Shown: positions 6,204 through 12,957 of the stretch, piece by piece
Layout of the letters: every line of letters begins with the position of its first letter
How positions within the stretch are numbered: position 1 is the first letter of the stretch
Source of the DNA: Acidobacteriaceae bacterium
Lineage (GTDB): Bacteria; Acidobacteriota; Terriglobia; Terriglobales; Acidobacteriaceae
Reading direction: 5' to 3'
DNA: 12,957 bases
NCBI GenBank assembly: GCA_003165095.1
Contig: PLSH01000203.1
Location: 7,040-19,996 of the forward strand
Translations under genes and position numbers: made by a program
Notes under the pieces: model-generated
What the model saw: the letters and a program-made list of their open reading frames with translations, nothing else
The model's database searches: none
What the model was told of the DNA's origin: nothing

Positions 6204-8270
6204 ATGAGCCGGTACGCCGATCTCGAGATCACATTCAGAAAGCGCGACGAGCGGTCGTATGCGGTGGGATTCCGCTTCAACAGCGGGGAGGACGCGGCGG
6301 AACAGCGCGCGCGGATGGAGCCGGCGATCAGGATCGATTTCGGAGAGCTTGCCGGAGACGATCCCAAGGCATACGCAGAGGCGCTGAGCGCGGCATTTTT
6401 CACGGCGGAGGTGCGCGCGGAATTTGGCAAATTCCGCGCCGCGGCGGCGATGCTGGGCTCGATTTTGAGGGTGCGGCTGTCAATCGATTCGAGCGCATCG
6501 GAGCTGCACGGGATTCACTGGGAGACGCTTCGGGATCCGGATCTGGAGAGCGCGGATGCGCATCTGTTTGCGGGCGAACAGACGGTGGTTTCGCGATTTC
6601 TGAACAGCGGCGACGATTGGCGTCCGATCCGGCTTCGCCCCAAGGCTCAGCTGCGGGCGCTGGTGGTGGTGGCAAATCCGGGGACGGCGAACAGCTACGG
6701 GCTGGAGGCGATCGACGTGGCGGGCGAGAGCGCACTGGCGACGCAGGCGATGGCCGGCACAAATGTGACGCAGTGGGCAGTGGGTGAAGCGGTCACCGTG
6801 AATGCGCTGGCGGCGAAGCTGAGAGAGGACTTCGACATTCTCTACCTGGTGTGCCACGGCAAGCTGGTGGAGCGCGAGCCCTATCTGTTTCTCGACGAGG
6901 GACGGCCGGTTGCGGGACAGGATCTGGTGCAGGCAATCCGGGAGCTGGATCATCGGCCGCGGATGGTGGTTCTGGCGTCGTGCCAGAGCGCGGGCAAGGG
7001 TGGCGTGGGGCTAGCCGGGCTGGGACCGAGGCTGGCCGAGGCCGGTGTGCCGGCGGTGATTGCGATGCAAGGGAACATCTTCATGAAGACGGCAGCGGCT
7101 TTCATGAAGCGATTTTTCGCGGAACTGCTGGTGGATGGGCAGATCGACCGGGCTATGGCGGTGGCGCGCGGCGAAGTGCGCAAGAACGACGACTATTGGA
7201 TGCCGGTGCTGTTTTTGCGCCTGCGCAACGGCCGCATCTGGTACGAGCCGGGATTTGGCGGCGGGAGCAAGAACGAGTTCGACAAATGGAGATCGATCTG
7301 CAGTTCAGTGCGGGCGGGGCGTTTCATTCCGATTCTGGGCCCGGAGCTGGGAGAGGATCTGTTTGGAGGAACGCGGGAGCTGGCCGCGAACCTGGCGGAG
7401 AAGCATGCATTTCCGCTGGCCAGTCATGAACGCACGGACCTGGCGAAAGTGACGCAGTTTATCAGCGTGGAGCAGAAGCGGAGTTATGTGTGCGAGGCGG
7501 TGCAGAACCAGTTTCTGGAGCAGATGGCGCGGCGGGTGGGCGGCGGAGCGGACGCAGGCCAGAGGACGCTGGGGTCGCTGCTGGATGCCGCGGTTGGGCA
7601 ATGCCGCGCCGACGCCGCACATCCTTATCGAATTTTGAGCGAGTTGCCGGCTTCAATCTATTTGAATGCCAGTTATGAGCCGATGTTGCTGCGGGTGCTG
7701 AAGGCGGAGGGCAAGAATCCCGAGGCGGTGTTTGCGTCGTGGCGGGGCGAAGAAGTTCCGCAGAAGCCGCAGCCTCGGGTTACGAATCCGACGCCGGAAG
7801 ACCCGTGGGTTTATCACGTATTTGGAATGTTCGGAAAACCGAATTCGATGGTTCTGACGGAGGACGACTTTTTCGATTACCTGATTGCGGCTTCACGGCT
7901 GGATCTGCTGCTGCCGACGCTGGTGGGGCAGTTGATGCAGAGTTCGCTGCTGTTTCTTGGTTTCAGGCTGGACGACTGGCGGTTCCGGGTGCTGTTCAGG
8001 ATGATTGTCACGCGGCAGGGGACGCGAACTTTGCGAGACCTGGCGCACGTGGGAGTGCAGGTGAATCCCGGCGAGCAGAACGTGGCCGACGTGAACAAGA
8101 CGCGGAAGTATATCGAGAGCTACTTCCAGGGCGGCGAGGACGCTCCGGAGATTTCGATTTACTGGGGCGGCCCGACCGATTTTCTGAAGCAGTTGAAGGA
8201 GAACCTGGAGCGGACGGCAGGCGAGGCGGCAACGCCGGTGGCGCTGGGAGGCGGCGATGACTGGTATTGA
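6204..8270 (+). CDS. CHAT-domain protease fused to a divergent SIR2-like domain
   Basis: Residues about 85-345 form a CHAT (caspase HetF-associated with TPRs) domain: HGIHWETLRDPDLE (102-115), DILYLVCHGK with catalytic His218, MVVLASCQSAGKGG with nucleophile Cys260, and GVPAVIAMQGNIF followed by a helical AFMKRFFAELL segment. Residues about 360-668 look like a SIR2-type Rossmann domain: GRFIPILGPEL (372-382), IYLNASYEPMLLRVL (485-499), PWVYHVFGMFGKP (534-546), MVLTEDDFFDYL (549-560) and SLLFLGFRLDDWRFR (581-595). Usual NAD-site features are altered: the glycine-rich GAGxS is LGPEL, the TTNYD-like strand is LNASYE, and the His normally preceding Gly in LHG is Phe540. NAD hydrolysis is therefore doubtful. 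No signal peptide is present. The start has AAGGAG six bases upstream, 34 bases after the previous stop. Its end overlaps the STAND gene by 14 bases, implying coupled expression. The fold calls are firm; substrates are unknown. Confidence 0.88.
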   Translation: MSRYADLEITFRKRDERSYAVGFRFNSGEDAAEQRARMEPAIRIDFGELAGDDPKAYAEALSAAFFTAEVRAEFGKFRAAAAMLGSILRVRLSIDSSASELHGIHWETLRDPDLESADAHLFAGEQTVVSRFLNSGDDWRPIRLRPKAQLRALVVVANPGTANSYGLEAIDVAGESALATQAMAGTNVTQWAVGEAVTVNALAAKLREDFDILYLVCHGKLVEREPYLFLDEGRPVAGQDLVQAIRELDHRPRMVVLASCQSAGKGGVGLAGLGPRLAEAGVPAVIAMQGNIFMKTAAAFMKRFFAELLVDGQIDRAMAVARGEVRKNDDYWMPVLFLRLRNGRIWYEPGFGGGSKNEFDKWRSICSSVRAGRFIPILGPELGEDLFGGTRELAANLAEKHAFPLASHERTDLAKVTQFISVEQKRSYVCEAVQNQFLEQMARRVGGGADAGQRTLGSLLDAAVGQCRADAAHPYRILSELPASIYLNASYEPMLLRVLKAEGKNPEAVFASWRGEEVPQKPQPRVTNPTPEDPWVYHVFGMFGKPNSMVLTEDDFFDYLIAASRLDLLLPTLVGQLMQSSLLFLGFRLDDWRFRVLFRMIVTRQGTRTLRDLAHVGVQVNPGEQNVADVNKTRKYIESYFQGGEDAPEISIYWGGPTDFLKQLKENLERTAGEAATPVALGGGDDWY

Positions 8271-11025
8271 TCCAGCCGCCGAGAAGCGCGCCAATCCTTT
8301 TGTGGGGCCAAGGCCGCTGGAGAAGGGGCAGAGGATCTTCGGCCGCGACCGGGAGATCGACCAACTGTATTACCTGCTGAGCGCGGAGCGAGTTGTTCTG
8401 TTTCATTCTCCGTCGGGAGCCGGCAAGAGCTCGCTGCTGCAGGCGGGGCTGGTACCGCGGCTGACGCAGCAATTTGACGTGTGGATTCCGGCGCGGGTGA
8501 ACCTGGAGCGGAATTCAAATGGGCGCGAGGGAGTGAACCGGTACGTGCGCAGTTGCAATTTGGGATTCGAGGCTGAGGTTCCGAAGTTACTGCAGCGCGA
8601 TGAAGAGACGATTTCCACCATGACGCTGGTGGAGTATGTGGATGGGAGGCCGCGGCGGCGATCGGCACGGAAGAACGTGGTCTTGATCTTCGATCAGTTT
8701 GAAGAGGTGCTGACTGTCGATCCGTTGGCGTTGGACGCCAAACGGGAGTTCTTCGCACAGCTGGGCAAGCTGCTGCAGGAGCCGCACATCTGGGCGATTT
8801 TTGCGATCCGCGAAGACTATCTTGCACCGCTCGATCCGTATGCTGAACAGCTTCCGACGCATCTAAAAAACAGATTTCGGCTGGATCTTCTGGGCAGAGA
8901 CGCGGCAGAGGAGGCGATCCGCAAAACGGTGGAGGGCGCCGGACGCAGCTTTGCGCCTGAGGCGCTTGGGCGGCTGGTTGCGGACCTGGCGACGATGCAG
9001 GTGCAGCAGCCGGGCGGGGAGTTCAAGAGCGAGCCGGGACCTTATATTGAGCCGCTCCATTTGCAGGTTGCGTGCCGCAATCTATGGGAGCGCATGGGGG
9101 CGGGGCGGGCGGTGATTGAAGCGAGCGACATCGACGCGTTCGGCGACGTGACGGGGGCGCTGGCGGAGTATTACGAGAGCGAAGTGGCGAAGGCCGCGGG
9201 GCACGACGAAAGCGTGGAACGGTCGATCCGCGAGTGGTTCGGAGAGAAGCTGATTACGCGCGGAACGGTGCGCGGGCAGGTGCTGCGCGAGGCAGGCAAG
9301 AGCGGCGGGCTGGACAACAGCTTGATTGAGAGGCTGATCGATACGCACCTGGTGCGTGGAGAGCAGCGCGCGGGCGCGACATGGTACGAGCTGGCGCACG
9401 ATCGGCTGGTGGAACCTGTTTTGCGCAACAATGAGCGTTGGCTTGGAGCGCATCTGACCAACGTGCAGCGGCGGGCGCGGGAGTGGGAACGGGAGGGCGA
9501 GCCGGAGAGCCTGCTGGCAACGGGTGGCGAGTTGAGCGCGGCTTTGCGCTGGGCGGCTTTACCGGCCAGAGAGCTGACCGACGGAGAGCGGCGGTTTCTG
9601 GAGGCCTGCCGCAAGAAGCGCAGGCGGGTGATTCAGATTCGCGCGGCGGTTGCAACGCTGATCGCGTTCCTGATTGTGACTTCAGGACTGGGCGTGGTGG
9701 CGCGGCGGGCGCGGGATCGCGCGGAGGAGAACTTACAACTGGCTAAGAAGGCAGTGGATGAGAGCCTGTCGTCGGCGGGACGGGAGCAGGCGCGCGAATC
9801 GGCCGATTCGCCGGAGATTGAGGCATTCAGGAAGGAATTACTGGACAAGGCGGCTCCGTTTTATGCGGCGTTTACGCGCGAGAATTCGAGCAACCCGGAG
9901 TTACGCGCGGAAGCGGCCTGGGCGCACTCGCGGCTGGGCGACGTGAATCGGCTGCTCAACCGGCGCGAGGTTGCGGCGAGCGAATACAAGCAGGCGATTG
10001 CGGGATTTCAATCTTTGGCGGACCAATATCCCAACGCGTCAGAGTACCGGCAGGCGCTGGGATATTGCCATAACTGGCTGGGCGAGACTTACCGTGTTTG
10101 GCTGGAGCAAACAGAGCCGCATGATGCGCAGATTGGGGCCGAGGCAAGAACGGAATACGATTCGGCGCTGGGGCTGCAGGAGCAGATACATGCGAAGGCG
10201 CCGGCGAATGAGCAATACAGCCAGGAGCTCGCGAGGAGTTACTACAACCGAGGGATTCTGTCTTACGATCAGGGCGACCGCAAGGGGGCGGAGACCGATT
10301 TTCGTACGGCTATTGGATTGCTGGAAAAGATTGGGCAACGGCCGGAGGGGCAAAGGAAGGCGGAGCAACGCGAAGGATCTTCTCCGAGTCCTGCGCAGGA
10401 CTTGGCGCGAGCGGAAAACAACCTGGCGGCGCTGGATGCGATGGAGGGCAGAAACGAAGAATCGCGCGCGTTGTATGAGCGGGCTATCGCGACTGCGAAG
10501 CAACTGATAAGCAGCGACAAGGAAAAGCGCGAATACCAGGCTGAACTGGCGCAGTATTCCGATAATGAGGCCAGACTGCTGGCTGATTTGAATGATTTTC
10601 CAGGTGCGGAGCGGCTGAATCACCAGGCGCTGGACCTGGTGGAGGGATTGGCAAATCCGGCGCCGTCTCTTTCGATCGAGGAGCTGGAGATGCTTGAATT
10701 GCGGAGCGAGATTCTCATGGCGCAAGGATCGAAAGACGCGCTGGAGGAGTCGGAGCGGGAGAGCGAACTGCTGACGCGGCTGAAGAGCGGAGAGACGCTT
10801 GAGCGCCATCCGCTGTTTCATGTGGTGTACAGAGATTTGGCCGCCAATTATGTGGCGCTTGCGGGAAAGGATTTGAAGGAGGGGGATGTGGAGGGCGCGC
10901 GGCTTTCACTCAAGGGGCTGGCGCTGATTATGCCGGAACTGACTTCGGAAGACAGGGAGACAGCGCAGGCGCAATACACGTATCTCGAGCGCCAATTGCG
11001 CCTGAAGGTGCAACGCGGGAGATAG
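8257..11025 (+). CDS. STAND-family NTPase with transmembrane helix and C-terminal TPR-like region
   Basis: Signal-transduction ATPase of the STAND/AAA-like class, matching the novel-STAND-1 pattern: NPFVGPRPLEKGQRIFGRD (13-31), Walker A SPSGAGKSSL (51-60; Lys57), Walker B VVLIFDQFEEVL (141-152; Asp146, Glu149/150), a sensor-like AIREDYLAPLDPY (183-195), and a winged-helix end with WYELAHDRLVEPVL (376-389). A basic patch CRKKRRR (451-457) precedes a single hydrophobic helix at about 463-481. The C-terminal 440 residues are helical repeats of TPR type, clearest around 546-595, 625-695 and 715-800 (for example LGDVNRLLNRREVAASEYKQ and YYNRGILSYDQGDRKGAETD). Such proteins use ATP-driven oligomerisation after a repeat domain senses a ligand. 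The start has GGGAGG five bases upstream, inside the end of the CHAT gene. It is the likely sensor/switch of the operon and is predicted to be membrane-anchored. The ligand is unknown. Confidence 0.9.
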   Translation: MTGIDPAAEKRANPFVGPRPLEKGQRIFGRDREIDQLYYLLSAERVVLFHSPSGAGKSSLLQAGLVPRLTQQFDVWIPARVNLERNSNGREGVNRYVRSCNLGFEAEVPKLLQRDEETISTMTLVEYVDGRPRRRSARKNVVLIFDQFEEVLTVDPLALDAKREFFAQLGKLLQEPHIWAIFAIREDYLAPLDPYAEQLPTHLKNRFRLDLLGRDAAEEAIRKTVEGAGRSFAPEALGRLVADLATMQVQQPGGEFKSEPGPYIEPLHLQVACRNLWERMGAGRAVIEASDIDAFGDVTGALAEYYESEVAKAAGHDESVERSIREWFGEKLITRGTVRGQVLREAGKSGGLDNSLIERLIDTHLVRGEQRAGATWYELAHDRLVEPVLRNNERWLGAHLTNVQRRAREWEREGEPESLLATGGELSAALRWAALPARELTDGERRFLEACRKKRRRVIQIRAAVATLIAFLIVTSGLGVVARRARDRAEENLQLAKKAVDESLSSAGREQARESADSPEIEAFRKELLDKAAPFYAAFTRENSSNPELRAEAAWAHSRLGDVNRLLNRREVAASEYKQAIAGFQSLADQYPNASEYRQALGYCHNWLGETYRVWLEQTEPHDAQIGAEARTEYDSALGLQEQIHAKAPANEQYSQELARSYYNRGILSYDQGDRKGAETDFRTAIGLLEKIGQRPEGQRKAEQREGSSPSPAQDLARAENNLAALDAMEGRNEESRALYERAIATAKQLISSDKEKREYQAELAQYSDNEARLLADLNDFPGAERLNHQALDLVEGLANPAPSLSIEELEMLELRSEILMAQGSKDALEESERESELLTRLKSGETLERHPLFHVVYRDLAANYVALAGKDLKEGDVEGARLSLKGLALIMPELTSEDRETAQAQYTYLERQLRLKVQRGR

Positions 11026-11072
11026 AGCAGCAAGCTAAGTAACCTCATTTCTGCCATTAAAATGGGAGAGCA

Positions 11073-12170
11073 ATGAAACAGGTTTCATGGGTGCTGGTGG
11101 TTCTTATCTCGAATTCGATTCTCGCTGCGCAGCGACCGGGTGCATCGGCCGGAGATGCGGCGACAAGCGGGAGCGCGGCGGTGTCGTGGCCGGCGCATTC
11201 CGATTCAGGATTTATCGGCCCAATGGCGTCGGGTGAGCAGGCAGCAAGCGGACAGCGCAAAGCAAAACCAGTTGCGGACGCTCCGCCGCCGCCGATGAAG
11301 CGCACCAGGATCGATCCCAGCATGGTGGGCTACATTGACGATTCAGCGGTGCGGAACGAGGTTCGTTTGCGGCTTGACGCAGGCTTTGACATGCCGCGGC
11401 CGGATCGCGCGGAATATTTTTATGCGGGCAGCAGCGCGCCGGCGGCCAATACCGTTGCGGTGCAGCGGACGCTGAATTTTCAGGAGCTGTATTTCAGCGG
11501 CGAGTATGCGCCCACAAAGTTTATGTCGGCATTCGTGATGGTTCCCTACCGGTGGATTGAGCCGTTCTTTGTTCCCAGCGCGACACGAGCTCCGGATCTC
11601 TTCAGCGGCGGCGGGATCAGCGATGTGCAGGCGGGGTTGAAGGCCGCGGCGATTCATTCCGATGCGCGCAACCTGACGTTTCAACTGCGCGCATATTTTC
11701 CCACTGGAAATGGAGTTGACGGATTCGGCACCAACCATTACAGCATCGAACCCATGGTGCTTTATTACCAGCGGGTTTCAGATCGTACGGCGCTGGAAGC
11801 GGAAGCGGGAGATACGCACCCGATTGGTGGAACGACTTATGCGGCGAATACTACGCCGACGACTTCGCAGAATTTTGCGGGGGATGTGGCCATGTACGGG
11901 GTGGGGCCGAGCTACCAGTTGATTACGCGGGACAGCTACCGGTTTGCACCGGTGTTCGAGCTGGTGAGCTGGCATGTATTTGGGGGATTGCAGACGGGCC
12001 AGAATAGCCAGGTTCAATCCGCGGCGGGAATTAATGTTCTGAACGCCAAGCTAGGAGGGCGGATCAGTTTTTCGAATGGCAGTTCGATTTACGCTGGGTA
12101 CGGGCGTGGGTTGACGGCGGATATCTGGTACAGGAATCTATTCAGGATGGAGTACCGGCGAGAGTTTTGA
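11073..12170 (+). CDS. Outer-membrane beta-barrel protein (transporter-like)
   Basis: The 365-aa product has a typical signal peptide (MKQVSWVLVVLISNSILAA, cleavage likely after Ala19). A disordered Ala/Ser/Pro-rich stretch follows (20-76). From about residue 90 there are alternating polar/hydrophobic beta strands with many aromatic residues (RNEVRLRLDAGFDMP, FQELYFSGEYAPTKF, FQLRAYFPTGNGVDG, AGYGRGLTADIWY). It ends in ...RMEYRREF, with the terminal Phe expected of barrels recognised by the BAM machinery. It resembles the broad MetA-pathway/transporter-like barrel group, in which substrates are rarely known; FPTGNG is a recurrent motif there. The ATG has GGGAGAG just upstream. The gap to the STAND gene is 47 bases without a terminator, so co-transcription with the protease operon is possible but unproven. 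Functional linkage is uncertain. Confidence 0.8.
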   Translation: MKQVSWVLVVLISNSILAAQRPGASAGDAATSGSAAVSWPAHSDSGFIGPMASGEQAASGQRKAKPVADAPPPPMKRTRIDPSMVGYIDDSAVRNEVRLRLDAGFDMPRPDRAEYFYAGSSAPAANTVAVQRTLNFQELYFSGEYAPTKFMSAFVMVPYRWIEPFFVPSATRAPDLFSGGGISDVQAGLKAAAIHSDARNLTFQLRAYFPTGNGVDGFGTNHYSIEPMVLYYQRVSDRTALEAEAGDTHPIGGTTYAANTTPTTSQNFAGDVAMYGVGPSYQLITRDSYRFAPVFELVSWHVFGGLQTGQNSQVQSAAGINVLNAKLGGRISFSNGSSIYAGYGRGLTADIWYRNLFRMEYRREF

Positions 12171-12511
12171 ATGAATGGGCGAGTGTGAGTGGTGAGTGTG
12201 AGTGCGGTGGCAGCGATTAGATTTATTTTGATGTAAGTAATATATTTATTAATAACTTACATGCAGTCTTGAGGCCGATTTGGTGACGGGTCTTTCGCTT
12301 GAGAACGGCCGGAGAAGGGTGAACCAGATCACATCCCTTGGTGGTTCCGCGAACCTAGAATGACAGGGATGCAGAGAGGGTAAACTGCGCAATGTGAGCG
12401 CGGGGGGCGCGGGGTTGTGCGCCAAGCGAGAAGGATGGGACTCCCCGGAGGGGCGCGAAAGCATGGCGCTCAGGAATGGCGGAGCGTCCTGATGCCGCGC
12501 CGGGAGCAGGA
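12171..12511. other. Intergenic region between the barrel gene and the carboxylase gene
   Basis: It begins with two copies of GAGTGTGAGT (12181-12190 and 12194-12203). An AT-rich segment with an inverted repeat (12231-12262) follows, then a small GGTTC/GAACC hairpin (12343-12355). The remaining GC-rich sequence, including poly-G tracts, leads to the carboxylase start. No gene longer than about 20 codons is supportable. I see no clear T-tailed terminator for the barrel gene. Confidence 0.5.
12231..12262. promoter_or_regulatory. AT-rich inverted repeat, candidate operator
   Basis: ATGTAAGT (12231-12238) and its exact reverse complement ACTTACAT (12255-12262) flank a 16-base, almost purely A/T spacer containing TATATT. 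The centre-to-centre distance is 24 bases, a little over two helical turns, which suits a dimeric regulator or cooperating dimers. It stands out against the GC-rich surroundings and lies 250 bases upstream of the carboxylase ATG. A weak TTGATG (-35-like, 12228-12233) precedes TAATAA, so a promoter may overlap it. The regulator is unknown. Confidence 0.4.
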
Positions 12512-12957
12512 ATGGCCAAGCAAGAAGAGATTCAAAACAAGAAGACGATCGGGGACCGGATAGCGGAGCTCGATGCGAAGCGCGCCGAGCTGGAGCTGGG
12601 CGGCGGCAAAGAGCGGATCGAGAGGCAGCACGCTTCAGGCAAGCTGTCGGCTCGTGAGCGGGTGGCGCGGCTGGTGGACAAGGGCAGCTTCGAGGAGATC
12701 GGGCTGTTTGCGCAGCATCGCGCGACCTACTTCGGAATGGCGGAGAAGGAACTGCCTGCGGATGGGGTGGTGACGGGATGCGCCACGATCGATGGCCGGC
12801 TGGTGCACCTGGCGAGCCAGGACTTTACTGTCGCGGGGGGCGCGGCGGGCGAGACGCACAGCAATAAAGTTGCCGACATGATGAGCATGTCACTGAAGAC
12901 GGGGAGCCCGTTCATCTTCATCAACGATTCGGGCGGAGCGCGGGTTCAGGAAGGGAT
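12512..12957 (+). CDS. Acyl-CoA (propionyl/methylmalonyl-CoA type) carboxylase carboxyltransferase subunit, N-terminal part
   Basis: The frame runs from ATG 12512 to the window edge: 148 complete residues plus two bases. It has the N-terminal half of the biotin-dependent carboxyltransferase beta subunit, which moves a carboxyl group between carboxybiotin and an acyl-CoA. Recognisable parts are IERQHASGKLSARERVARLVD (36-56), the LPADGVVTGCATIDGR segment (81-96), ASQDFTVAGGAAGETHSNKV (101-120) and FIFINDSGGARVQEG (134-148), the crotonase-fold acyl-CoA site with its glycine-rich oxyanion region. GGGAG lies just upstream of the ATG, eight or so bases back. It is most similar by eye to PccB/MmdA-type subunits; acetyl-CoA, propionyl-CoA and decarboxylase versions cannot be told apart from this half. 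Biotin carboxylase and carrier genes are probably to the right. Confidence 0.93.
   Translation, partial: MAKQEEIQNKKTIGDRIAELDAKRAELELGGGKERIERQHASGKLSARERVARLVDKGSFEEIGLFAQHRATYFGMAEKELPADGVVTGCATIDGRLVHLASQDFTVAGGAAGETHSNKVADMMSMSLKTGSPFIFINDSGGARVQEG

Noticed and set aside
3738..11025. Mobile-element or prophage boundaries around the protease/STAND island
   Set aside because: I looked for transposase or integrase genes, tRNA att-like targets and flanking repeats and found none, and base composition and codon use look like the neighbouring genes.

Overview
This window looks like a chromosomal segment of a soil-type, GC-rich bacterium, most plausibly an Acidobacteriota member. That placement is inferred from overall gene style and from short proteins resembling ones I recall from that phylum. 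No rRNA or taxonomic marker is present. I see no tRNA, rRNA, transposase, integrase or CRISPR array.

Left edge (1-1781): the start of a minus-strand lysine/alanine-rich histone H1-like protein whose 30-base tandem repeats run off the edge; then a minus-strand conserved hypothetical gene broken by one frameshift (578-1155); then a GC-rich stretch with no supportable gene, ending in a clear plus-strand intrinsic terminator (1683-1715).

Housekeeping gene: asnA (1782-2921), ammonia-dependent asparagine synthetase. It is followed by about 0.8 kb holding only one small, tentative minus-strand ORF and, at its right end, a good sigma70-like promoter.

Central island (3738-11025, plus strand, tightly packed): (1) a 641-aa caspase-fold, C25/gingipain-like His-Cys protease with a C-terminal extra domain; (2) a 168-aa small protein whose middle resembles that C-terminal domain and which ends in a hydrophobic helix; (3) a 688-aa CHAT protease fused to a divergent SIR2-like domain; (4) a 922-aa STAND NTPase with a single transmembrane helix and a C-terminal TPR-like helical region. 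Gene junctions are a 1-base overlap, a 34-base gap and a 14-base overlap, so this reads as one operon. The likely logic (inference) is that the STAND/TPR protein senses a signal and assembles, and two caspase-clan proteases and a SIR2-like module act downstream, with gene 2 as adaptor, substrate or membrane effector. This is a strong candidate for a signal-triggered conflict, defence or programmed-death system.

Right edge: 47 bases after the island is a signal-peptide-bearing outer-membrane beta-barrel protein (11073-12170), possibly co-transcribed. After an intergenic region with an AT-rich palindrome comes the start of a biotin-dependent acyl-CoA carboxylase carboxyltransferase subunit that runs off the right edge.
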